Positions 43,830 through 54,113 of a DNA stretch of 64,000 bases are shown piece after piece (the stretch's first letter is position 1; each line of letters starts with the position of its first letter). Position numbers and translations under genes: made by a program. The notes below the pieces were generated by a model. That model did no database searches, was not told the DNA's origin, and saw only the letters and a program-made list of their open reading frames with translations. The stretch comes from Rhodobacterales bacterium LSUCC0387 (GTDB lineage Bacteria > Pseudomonadota > Alphaproteobacteria > Rhodobacterales > Rhodobacteraceae): NCBI GenBank assembly GCA_015689775.1, contig WVSR01000003.1, forward strand, positions 62,001-126,000, read 5' to 3'.

Positions 43830-45083
43830 ATGCGCTATTCAGGCCTTCGTGTGATCAGAGAAGGATTGCGAGGGCAAAAATCATGGACGCGCGCGTGGCG
43901 CGATCCTGCTCCAAAAGCGCAGTATGACATGATTATCATTGGCGGTGGCGGCCACGGTCTGGCAACCGCCTATTACCTCGCCAAAAATCATGGCATCACA
44001 AATATAGCCGTGCTTGAGAAGGGCTATTTGGGCGGTGGTAATATCGGTCGTAATACCACCATTGTGCGCGCAAATTACCTACTTGAAGGCAATTCTCAAT
44101 TTTACAGCCATTCCCTGAAACTGTGGGAAGGGCTAGAGCAAGACCTGAATTACAATGTCATGCACAGCCAGCGCGGCATCATCAACCTGTTCCATTCAGA
44201 CGGGCAACGTGATGCCTTTGCGCGGCGCGGGAATGCGATGATCAATCAAGGCGATGATGCGATCTTGTTGGATCGCGATGAATTGCGGCGCATGATCCCC
44301 TATCTCGATTATGATCAAACCCGTTTCCCAATTTTTGGCGGGCTCTACCACAAACGCGGCGGCACAGCGCGGCATGATGCGGTGGCTTGGGGCTATGCCC
44401 GCGCGGCGGATCAACGTGGTGTAGACCTCATCCAAAATTGCGAAGTCAGGGGGATTGATGTGCATCAGGGCCGCGTCACGGGTGTCCAAACCACGCGGGG
44501 TGCCATTAGCGCAGGCAAGATTGGCGTTGTGGTGGCGGGACGCAGTTCTCAGGTGGCCGCAATGGCAGGCCTGCGCCTGCCCATTGAGAGCCATGTGTTG
44601 CAGGCCTTTGTCACCGAAGGGCTAAAGCCCGCAATTGACCATGTGATCACTTATGGCATGGGGCATTTCTATATCAGCCAGTCTGACAAGGGCGGACTGG
44701 TCTTTGGCGGTGACCTTGATTTTTATGCATCCTATGCCTCGCGAGGGAACCTGCCCACTGCAGAGCATGTGATGGAAACAGGCATGACGCTCATGCCGAT
44801 GATCGGACAGGCCAAAATGCTGCGCTCTTGGGGCGGGATTATGGATATGTCCTCGGATGGCAGCCCCATTATCGACAAAAGTCCGATAGAGGGCCTCTAT
44901 TTGAATTGTGGGTGGTGTTATGGCGGCTTTAAGGCTGTGCCGGGATCGGGTTATGCCTTCGCGCATCTTATGGCCACAGATCAGCCGCATCAAAGCGCCG
45001 AGCGCTATCGCCTCGACCGGTTTGAGACGGGGCGGGACCTCATGGATGAAGAAGGCCGCGGCAGCCAACATAATTTGCATTAG
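43830..45083 (+). CDS. soxB: Sarcosine oxidase beta subunit
   Basis: A 417-residue flavoprotein subunit of heterotetrameric sarcosine oxidase. FAD motif MIIIGGGGHGLATAYYLAKN near residue 32; GGGNIGRNTTIVRANYL is the flavin-attachment region and LNCGWCYGGFKAVPGSGYAF the C-terminal FAD contact. Oxidatively demethylates sarcosine to glycine, passing the one-carbon unit to tetrahydrofolate. First gene of soxBDAG. AGGGAGAGG precedes the ATG. Confidence 0.95.
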   Translation: MRYSGLRVIREGLRGQKSWTRAWRDPAPKAQYDMIIIGGGGHGLATAYYLAKNHGITNIAVLEKGYLGGGNIGRNTTIVRANYLLEGNSQFYSHSLKLWEGLEQDLNYNVMHSQRGIINLFHSDGQRDAFARRGNAMINQGDDAILLDRDELRRMIPYLDYDQTRFPIFGGLYHKRGGTARHDAVAWGYARAADQRGVDLIQNCEVRGIDVHQGRVTGVQTTRGAISAGKIGVVVAGRSSQVAAMAGLRLPIESHVLQAFVTEGLKPAIDHVITYGMGHFYISQSDKGGLVFGGDLDFYASYASRGNLPTAEHVMETGMTLMPMIGQAKMLRSWGGIMDMSSDGSPIIDKSPIEGLYLNCGWCYGGFKAVPGSGYAFAHLMATDQPHQSAERYRLDRFETGRDLMDEEGRGSQHNLH

Positions 45084-45097
45084 AGATCGAGACGGTT

Positions 45098-45373
45098 ATG
45101 CGTATCCCATGCCCCATTTGCGGCGAAAGAGACAGCCGCGAATTTCGTCCCAAAGGCGATATCACATATGCAGATCGCCCTGCGGCTGAGGCGGGCGCGG
45201 CGGCGTGGCACAGCTATCTGCATTTACGAGACAATCAACCGGGCCAAATCGTTGAGATTTGGCGCCATACGCATGGCTGCGGGGCGTGGATATCTGTCAC
45301 CCGAAACACAGTCAGCCACGCCATCCTAGGGGCACAGTTGCTACGCGATCGAGGGCAAGATCATGCGGGTTGA
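45098..45373 (+). CDS. soxD: Sarcosine oxidase delta subunit
   Basis: A 91-residue zinc-binding subunit. CPICGERDSREF provides two cysteines (C5, C8) and HTHGCGAW supplies histidine and cysteine, forming the structural zinc site. It lies between soxB and soxA and overlaps soxA by 11 bp, which keeps stoichiometry by coupled translation. Confidence 0.95.
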   Translation: MRIPCPICGERDSREFRPKGDITYADRPAAEAGAAAWHSYLHLRDNQPGQIVEIWRHTHGCGAWISVTRNTVSHAILGAQLLRDRGQDHAG

Positions 45374-48302
45374 GGGCAAAGGACGGATCAATCGCGACAA
45401 GCCGCTCAATTTCACCTTTGACGGCAAAACCTATCAGGGGTTCGAGGGCGATAGCCTTGCCTCTGCCCTTCTGGCCAATGATGTCGCATTGATCGGGCGC
45501 AGTTTCAAATATCACCGCCCCCGCGGGATCGTGACAGCAGGCTCAGATGATCCAAACGGCTTGGTTGAACTGTCACGCGGGCCATATGGGGCCGCAATCC
45601 CGAACACACGTGCCACAATGCAATCCCTCTATGAGGGGCTTGTTGCGAACAGTCAAAACCATCTCGGGCCGCTTGGGTTTGATCTTTTGGCCGTGAATGA
45701 TCTGGCCGCGCCCTTCTTAAGCGCGGGGTTTTACTACAAAACATTCATGTGGCCGCGCCGCTTTTGGGAAGCAGTTTACGAACCCCTGATCCGCCGCGCA
45801 GCGGGTTTGGGCCGCTTGTCCCGCGGGATGCAGGCAGAACCATCTGAAAAGGCCTTTGGGCATTGTGATCTTCTGGTCATTGGCGCTGGCCCTTCGGGCC
45901 TGACTGCCGCCCTTGTCGCGGCTGAGGCGGGCGCGGATGTGATCCTTGTTGACGAGAACACAGAACTCGGCGGCAGGCTTTGGCTTGAGGATACTGTGAT
46001 TGACGATATGCCTGCGCAAACTTGGCTAGCGCAGATATCGGCCAAGCTTTCTGCCATGCCCAATGTGCGGATCATGCCGCGTTGCACAGTCACAGGGGCC
46101 TATGATGGTGGCACCTATGGCATGATCGAGCGCGTGGGACTTGAGCACGCCCCAAGTGGCACTGTGCCGCGCGAATGTTTCTGGCGCATCACTGCGCGCG
46201 CTGCGATTTTGGCCACGGGCGCGGTTGAAAGGCCCATCGCATTTGCAGACAATGACCGCCCCGCCATTATGATGGCAGGCGCAATGCGATCCTATCTCGA
46301 CCGCTACGGCGTTTTGCCTGCGCGCAAAATCGCGCTGTTTGTCAGCACGGATCAAGGACATCGCGATGCGCTTGCCTTGCAGGCCGCGGGGGCAACCCTT
46401 GCCGCCGTCATCGATCCGCGCAGCGATGCACCTGCGCTAGGCGATTATCCCCTTTATCGTGGTGCGGAAGTCGTGGCGACACGCGGCCGCACGCGTATCT
46501 CGGGCATAACCATTCGTGATGCCGCGGGAAAAACCACCGATATGGACATCGGCGCTTTGGGAATGTCTGGGGGATGGAACCCCAATATTCACCTTGCCTG
46601 CCATATGGGCGCCCGCGCAATTTGGAACGCGGAGAAATCCTGTTTTCTTGCCCCTGAGGGCGCGGTGCCTGCCCTGCATTACGCAGGCAGTGCTGCAGGA
46701 TATTTCAGCACTGCCGAGTGTTTCACCTCGGGGTTTGCAGCGGCGATCAATGCCCTGTCCGAATTGGGCCTGACGGCCCCTCATACGCCCTGCCCAATCG
46801 CCCCCGCTTCGCGCGAGACAGCGAGGCCCCATTGGGTGGTTTCTGGCAAAAAGCGGGCATGGATTGATTTCGCCAATGATGTGACCGCCAAAGATATCCG
46901 CCTTGCCGCGCAAGAAGGGTATCAATCGGTCGAACATATGAAGCGCTACACGACCCAAGGAATGGCGCCCGATCAAGGACGCAGTTCAAACACGACCGCG
47001 ATTGCGGTTTTGGCAGATGCCACGGGTCGTGGAATTTCCGAGACTGGCACGACAACCTATCGCCCACCCTTTGTGCCCGTGTCCCTTGGTGCGATTGGCG
47101 CAGGCGCGCAAGGCAAAGGGTTTGCACCCGAACGCCTGACCACCAGCCATGCAGCAAGTGTTGCCCGCAATGCCCCGATGGTGGCCACGGGCCTGTGGTA
47201 TCGTGCATCCTATTTCCCACAAAATGGCGAGACAACATGGCTGCAATCCTGCAACCGCGAGGTGGGCTATGTGCGCAATGCGGTCGGTGTTGTCGATGTT
47301 TCCACTTTAGGCAAAATCGCCGTGTCTGGCCCTGATGCCGCGCGGTTCCTTGATTTTGTCTACGGCAATATGATGTCGAGCCTGCCAGAAGGGCGTGTGC
47401 GCTATGGTTTGATGCTGCGCGAAGATGGGTTTGTCATGGATGACGGAACCTGCGCGCGGGTAGGCCCTTATGACTATGTGATCACCACGACCACCGCCGC
47501 CGCAGCCGAGGTCATGGCACATCTGGAATTTGTGGCACAGGTCTTTTGTCCAAATTGGAAACTCAGCCTGACCTCTACCACAGAAGCTTGGGCGCAATTC
47601 GCGGTGGCAGGGCCAAAGGCGTTTGACCTTGTGGCGGGTCTGACCACAGACCTGCGCCGCGATGAATTGCCCTTTATGGGATGGGTCGCGCGGGATGTTT
47701 TGGGCGTGCCTGCCCGCATTTTCCGCATCTCTTTCTCAGGCGAGGAAGGATATGAAATCGCGGTTCCCGTGGGCTATGGCGCAAGCCTTTATGACGCGCT
47801 TTTGACCCGTGCCGAAGCGATGGGGGGCGGGCCTTATGGGGTCGAGGCCCTCAATGTCTTGCGTCTTGAAAAGGGCTTTATCACCCATGCCGAAATCAAT
47901 GGCCGCGTGACCGCGGGTGACTTGGGCATGACGGGGCTATTGTCTAAGAAGAAAAGTGATTTCATCGGCCGTGCAGGCGCGGCGCGCGAAGGGTTGCTTG
48001 ACCCTGCGCGCCCCGCATTAATCGGGTTGCGCCCTGTTGATGGCCAATCAAAAATTCTTGCAGGCGGGCATTTGTTCGAGGCCGATGCAAAACCCAGTCG
48101 GGAAACCTCAAAAGGCTACGTATCTTCCGCCTGTTTCTCGCCAACCTTGGGCCATCCAATCGCACTTGGCTTCTTTGTGGATGGGCGCGCACGACATGGG
48201 GATCAGGTGAAAATGGTTGATCATCTGCGCCGGCAAGAAACCCTTTGCGAGATTTGCCCGCCTGTCTTCTTTGACCCTGACGGAGGGCGGATGCGTGACT
48301 GA
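45363..48302 (+). CDS. soxA: Sarcosine oxidase alpha subunit
   Basis: A 979-residue subunit. The N-terminal ferredoxin-like domain (LNFTFDGKTYQGFEGDSLAS, GRSFKYHRPRG) is followed by an NAD-binding domain (LLVIGAGPSGLTAALVAAEA at about residue 170) and a C-terminal GcvT-like folate-binding domain (FSGEEGYEIAVPVGYG) that captures the methyl-derived formaldehyde. Full length. Confidence 0.96.
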   Translation: MRVEGKGRINRDKPLNFTFDGKTYQGFEGDSLASALLANDVALIGRSFKYHRPRGIVTAGSDDPNGLVELSRGPYGAAIPNTRATMQSLYEGLVANSQNHLGPLGFDLLAVNDLAAPFLSAGFYYKTFMWPRRFWEAVYEPLIRRAAGLGRLSRGMQAEPSEKAFGHCDLLVIGAGPSGLTAALVAAEAGADVILVDENTELGGRLWLEDTVIDDMPAQTWLAQISAKLSAMPNVRIMPRCTVTGAYDGGTYGMIERVGLEHAPSGTVPRECFWRITARAAILATGAVERPIAFADNDRPAIMMAGAMRSYLDRYGVLPARKIALFVSTDQGHRDALALQAAGATLAAVIDPRSDAPALGDYPLYRGAEVVATRGRTRISGITIRDAAGKTTDMDIGALGMSGGWNPNIHLACHMGARAIWNAEKSCFLAPEGAVPALHYAGSAAGYFSTAECFTSGFAAAINALSELGLTAPHTPCPIAPASRETARPHWVVSGKKRAWIDFANDVTAKDIRLAAQEGYQSVEHMKRYTTQGMAPDQGRSSNTTAIAVLADATGRGISETGTTTYRPPFVPVSLGAIGAGAQGKGFAPERLTTSHAASVARNAPMVATGLWYRASYFPQNGETTWLQSCNREVGYVRNAVGVVDVSTLGKIAVSGPDAARFLDFVYGNMMSSLPEGRVRYGLMLREDGFVMDDGTCARVGPYDYVITTTTAAAAEVMAHLEFVAQVFCPNWKLSLTSTTEAWAQFAVAGPKAFDLVAGLTTDLRRDELPFMGWVARDVLGVPARIFRISFSGEEGYEIAVPVGYGASLYDALLTRAEAMGGGPYGVEALNVLRLEKGFITHAEINGRVTAGDLGMTGLLSKKKSDFIGRAGAAREGLLDPARPALIGLRPVDGQSKILAGGHLFEADAKPSRETSKGYVSSACFSPTLGHPIALGFFVDGRARHGDQVKMVDHLRRQETLCEICPPVFFDPDGGRMRD

Positions 48303-48858
48303 TCTTTCCCTAGCCCCAGTTGTAACCGGCCCCAGTGAAATCTCTCATGGCGCGATGCAGCTCAGCATTGATGCTCCCCAAAACATCACGGCACTCTTGC
48401 CCCATCCAAACTGCCTTGATGCGGTGAACACGATCCTGAAATCTGATTTGGGCCTAAAATTTCCTGCGCCAAGTGAGGTCGTCACAAACGACACACTGCG
48501 GCTGATTTGGAACGGGCTAGATCATGCGCTTCTTTTGGGGGCTCCAGCCCCCCTTGCCCCCTTGGCACCTTACGCGCTTTTGGCAGATCAAAGCGGGGCT
48601 TTGGCGCGGTTCACGCTGAAAGGGCCTGATCTGGCCGAGGTTTTGGCGCGGCTTTGTCCTTTGGACCTGCGCCCGACCGCCTTCGGGCCACGGCGTTCTG
48701 CGCGCAGTTTATTGGGACATATTGATGCGCTATTTGTGACATCCGATGACGGAGGTCACATCGAGATATTCGTGATGCGATCCATGGCACAATCAGCCCT
48801 GACTGAACTGACCCATGCAATGCAAGGCGTGGCAGCGCGCAAATTAGCCGTGCTGTGA
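48295..48858 (+). CDS. soxG: Sarcosine oxidase gamma subunit
   Basis: A 187-residue subunit starting with GTG (VTDLSLAPVVTGP) after GGAGGGCGG, overlapping soxA by 8 bp. LRLIWNGLDHALLLG in the middle and LDLRPTAFGPRRSARSLLGH near the end are typical of SoxG, which resembles GcvT C-terminal regions and completes the heterotetramer. No glyA or folate genes follow, unlike some sox operons. Confidence 0.93.
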   Translation: MTDLSLAPVVTGPSEISHGAMQLSIDAPQNITALLPHPNCLDAVNTILKSDLGLKFPAPSEVVTNDTLRLIWNGLDHALLLGAPAPLAPLAPYALLADQSGALARFTLKGPDLAEVLARLCPLDLRPTAFGPRRSARSLLGHIDALFVTSDDGGHIEIFVMRSMAQSALTELTHAMQGVAARKLAVL

Positions 48859-48936
48859 GTTTGCCCACAGCGTTCTCCACAGAGGATCGTGCGGGGGCAT
48901 CTGGACAGCGCCCACGTTCGCGCAGATACTCGCCCC

Positions 48937-50889
48937 ATGAGTTTGCCGCCCGGATTTTTGGATGAATTGCGCACCCGCATCTCGCTGTCGCAGGTGGTCG
49001 GGCGCAAAGTCATGTGGGACAACCGCAAATCCAATGCGGCCAAGGGGGATATGTGGGCCCCTTGCCCCTTTCACCAAGAGAAAACCGCATCCTTCCATGT
49101 CGATGATCGCAAGGGGTTTTATTATTGTTTCGGCTGTCAGGCCAAAGGCGATGCAATCAGCTTTGTGAAAGATACTGAAAATGTCAGCTTCATAGAGGCG
49201 ATTGAAATCCTTGCGCGTGAAGCAGGGATGCCCATGCCAGAACGAGATCCACGCGCACAGGAAAAATCAGACGCACGCGAGAAATTGGCACAGGCCACCG
49301 AGGCGGCGGTGCAATTCTATAAGCTACAGTTGAAATCGTCTGCTGCCCGTGACGCGCGGGATTATCTTGAAAAGCGGGGCTTAGATGAAGCCACGCTTGC
49401 GCGGTTTGAAATCGGCTTTGCCTCATCAGCACGGCGCGGGGCCTTTGAGACATTGCAGGCCAAAGGTATCGCAGTCGAGGATATCATCACCGCAGGGATT
49501 GCCAGCAAACCCGATGATGGTGGCGCGCCCTATGACGCGTTTCGAGATCGGATCATGTTTCCCATCCGTGATCCGCGCGGGCGCTGCATCGGCTTTGGTG
49601 GGCGCGCGATGGACCCGAACGCGCGTGCCAAATATCTCAACAGTCGCGAGACACCCCTGTTCGATAAGGGGCGCGCCTTGTTCAATCACGGCCCCGCCCG
49701 CGAAGCCGCGGGCAAAGGCCAGCCTTTGATTGTGGCAGAAGGCTATATGGATGTCATCGCGCTATGGCGTGCAGGGTTTGAGGCGGCCGTGGCCCCGCTT
49801 GGCACCGCCATCACCGCCGATCAATTGCAACTCATGTGGCGCATTTCGCCCGAGCCGATAATCGCCCTTGATGGTGATAAGGCGGGCTTGCGCGCCGCAA
49901 TGCGCCTGATTGATTTAGCCCTACCCTTGTTGGGTGCGCAAAAATCCCTTCGGTTTTGTATCCTTCCTGAGGGCCAAGACCCTGATGACCTGATCCATGC
50001 CAAAGGGCGCCGCGCGATGCAAACCCTGATTGACGGGGCGCAGCCCTCGATCAGCCTCTTGTGGCAACGTGAAACCGAAGGCCGTGTTTTTGACAGCCCC
50101 GAACGGCGCGCCGAATTGGACAAATCTCTGCGCCGCGCCACGGCACAGATCCAAGATCCCGATTTACGCCGCCACTACGATACAGCATTCAAAGACCTAA
50201 AATGGCAGCTTTTCCGTCAAAAGCGGCCAAATTCTGCAGCACTCAAAACAGCCCGCGGCCCGCGCAAGGCAGGGTTGATGCGCCCTGACCTACCTCTCGA
50301 GCCTTTGGCGGAAACCCGTGCCTCCGCCTTGGCATCAGGGGCAATTAGCGAAAAAGATCTGCGTTGGTCGGTCATATTGGCGCTATTGTGTCTTTACCCC
50401 GCCTTGCTCGATCATTTTGAGCCGCAGCTTGACCGACTGCACCCTGAGCGGGAGGAATATCGTCGCCTCAGCGCGCATCTTTTGGGGACGCGATGCCGTG
50501 ACGTAGAAAGCCTTAACCAAGAATTAGAGGCTTCTGGGTTATCTCCCCTCCTTGAAAATCTGCGCTCAATGGGCCATGTGCGCATTACACCAGCCGTCTT
50601 ATCGCAGGGCACCGAAGACAAAGCACGAGACTGCCTCACGGAGGAATTCGCGAAACTGGCCGCGTGGCATGGGATCGAACATGAAATGGCAGAAGCCCTT
50701 GACGGGTTGGATCGCACCGAAGACGATCCGCATCTGTCATGGCGTTTAACTCAGGCCTTGAAGACGTTACAACAAGCCACAAAGCCAAAAAGAAATGACC
50801 AAGCGGATGCCAGTGAAGATACATCTGCATATTCAAACCGCCTGCGCCACTTGATAGAGGAGCGCGTGTGGGAGAAGAAAAAACGTTAA
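48937..50889 (+). CDS. dnaG: DNA primase
   Basis: 650 residues. Zinc-binding domain CPFHQEKTASFHVDD with FYYCFGCQAKGD, the catalytic TOPRIM fold (IVAEGYMDVIALW and IALDGDKAGL) and a helical C-terminal DnaB-binding domain. The start at 48937 (MSLPPGFLDELRTR) matches the family; an upstream in-frame ATG at 48889 is unlikely. Followed by rpoD, the usual macromolecular-synthesis pairing. Confidence 0.95.
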   Translation: MSLPPGFLDELRTRISLSQVVGRKVMWDNRKSNAAKGDMWAPCPFHQEKTASFHVDDRKGFYYCFGCQAKGDAISFVKDTENVSFIEAIEILAREAGMPMPERDPRAQEKSDAREKLAQATEAAVQFYKLQLKSSAARDARDYLEKRGLDEATLARFEIGFASSARRGAFETLQAKGIAVEDIITAGIASKPDDGGAPYDAFRDRIMFPIRDPRGRCIGFGGRAMDPNARAKYLNSRETPLFDKGRALFNHGPAREAAGKGQPLIVAEGYMDVIALWRAGFEAAVAPLGTAITADQLQLMWRISPEPIIALDGDKAGLRAAMRLIDLALPLLGAQKSLRFCILPEGQDPDDLIHAKGRRAMQTLIDGAQPSISLLWQRETEGRVFDSPERRAELDKSLRRATAQIQDPDLRRHYDTAFKDLKWQLFRQKRPNSAALKTARGPRKAGLMRPDLPLEPLAETRASALASGAISEKDLRWSVILALLCLYPALLDHFEPQLDRLHPEREEYRRLSAHLLGTRCRDVESLNQELEASGLSPLLENLRSMGHVRITPAVLSQGTEDKARDCLTEEFAKLAAWHGIEHEMAEALDGLDRTEDDPHLSWRLTQALKTLQQATKPKRNDQADASEDTSAYSNRLRHLIEERVWEKKKR

Positions 50890-50896
50890 TCCACTT

Positions 50897-50915
50897 TGCG
50901 AATCACTGATTCGCA
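50897..50915. promoter_or_regulatory. Inverted repeat with paired GANTC sites between dnaG and rpoD
   Basis: TGCGAATC-ACT-GATTCGCA, a perfect 8-bp inverted repeat. Each arm contains a GANTC, the target of the cell-cycle methyltransferase CcrM in alphaproteobacteria. It begins eight bases after the dnaG stop and lies 68 bp before rpoD. Could be a methylation-sensitive operator or simply an mRNA hairpin; no U-run follows. Confidence 0.5.
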
Positions 50916-50982
50916 CTACAATGATTGCAGGTGCAAGCGTCAGCCGACCTTGGCCGAGCTTGAACGAAAAGGATAATCGCCG

Positions 50983-52980
<1,998 letters not shown>

Positions 52981-52990
52981 TGCATGGCCT

Positions 52991-53017
52991 GCCTTGGCTT
53001 TTGTTTATCGCCAAGGC
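52991..53017. terminator. Hairpin between convergent rpoD and meaB
   Basis: GCCTTGGC (52991-52998) and GCCAAGGC (53010-53017) form an 8-bp perfect stem with an 11-base AT-rich loop, in the 58-bp gap between the two stops. The U-tail is poor, so it may end transcription only partly. Confidence 0.5.
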
Positions 53018-53038
53018 GCTATTGCTACTAAAATCGGC

Positions 53039-54028
53039 CTAAGGGGCCATTTTGCCCAAAATCTCCGCCGCCGCCGCATCGGGGCTGATTTTGCCCTCTG
53101 CCACATCACGCGCGCGGGCCTCAATGGCGGCGCGGATCGTCTGATCCTCGCGCAACCGCGCCAATAAACCCTCGCGCAATTCTGTCTCGAACCAATGCGC
53201 CGCTTGCGTGGCGCGGGTTTCTTCCCAGATGCCAGCCGCCTGCCGCCACTGCGCCAAATTCTGCATCTCGGCCCATGCTGTCTCAATCCCTGCCCCTTCA
53301 ACGGCAGAAACAGGCAGCGCCTTGGGGAAACCTTCGGGGTCTTGCGGGCGCTTGCGCAACAACCGCAGCGCGCCTGCGTAATCGGCCACGGTGCGGGTGG
53401 CGGTGGCGCGCAAATCACCATCGGCCTTATTCACCAAGATCAGATCGGCGATCTCCATGATCCCGCGCTTGACCCCTTGCAATTCATCCCCGCCCGCAGG
53501 AGCCAAAAGTAGCACGAAAAGATCGCACATCTCGGCCACCATCGTTTCGGATTGACCCACGCCCACTGTCTCGATCAAGACCACATCAAACCCTGCCGCC
53601 TCGCATAGCGACACCGCCGCACGGGTGCGGCGTGCCACGCCGCCGAGGCTTGCCTGACTGGGTGAGGGGCGGATAAAGGCAGACGGAACGCGCGAGAGCT
53701 GTTCCATCCGTGTCTTATCGCCCAAGATTGACCCGCCTGAGCGCGCCGAGCTTGGATCAACCGCCAAAACCGCCACGCGCAGCCCTGCATCGGTCAGCAT
53801 CATCCCGAAGGCCTCGATAAAGGTGGATTTCCCAACACCGGGCGTGCCCGAGAGGCCGATGCGTAGCGCCTCACGCCCATGCCCACGCATCGCGTCCAAA
53901 AGTGTGGCCGCCTGCGCACGATGATCGGCGCGGCTGCTTTCGACCAAGGTCACGGCACGGGCAAGCGCACGGCGTTCACCTGCCAAAATCCGATCCTTGA
54001 GATCGAGAATGTCCAATTCTGCCGTCAT
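53039..54028 (-). CDS. meaB: Methylmalonyl-CoA mutase-associated GTPase MeaB
   Basis: 329 residues of the G3E family. Walker [19 protein letters not shown], then [20 protein letters not shown] and [11 protein letters not shown] (switch region), and NKADGD for guanine recognition. It protects and reloads adenosylcobalamin on methylmalonyl-CoA mutase. The mutase gene is not in the window. Divergent from hrpB. Confidence 0.95.
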   Translation of the reverse strand: MTAELDILDLKDRILAGERRALARAVTLVESSRADHRAQAATLLDAMRGHGREALRIGLSGTPGVGKSTFIEAFGMMLTDAGLRVAVLAVDPSSARSGGSILGDKTRMEQLSRVPSAFIRPSPSQASLGGVARRTRAAVSLCEAAGFDVVLIETVGVGQSETMVAEMCDLFVLLLAPAGGDELQGVKRGIMEIADLILVNKADGDLRATATRTVADYAGALRLLRKRPQDPEGFPKALPVSAVEGAGIETAWAEMQNLAQWRQAAGIWEETRATQAAHWFETELREGLLARLREDQTIRAAIEARARDVAEGKISPDAAAAEILGKMAP

Positions 54029-54113
54029 CGGGACTGATTACTCCTTGACCTTACAAGGGCTTTTCTGCCTGTTCGGCCAAGCTACGTCCACCCCGAAAGA
54101 CTTTTGCCGTCCC

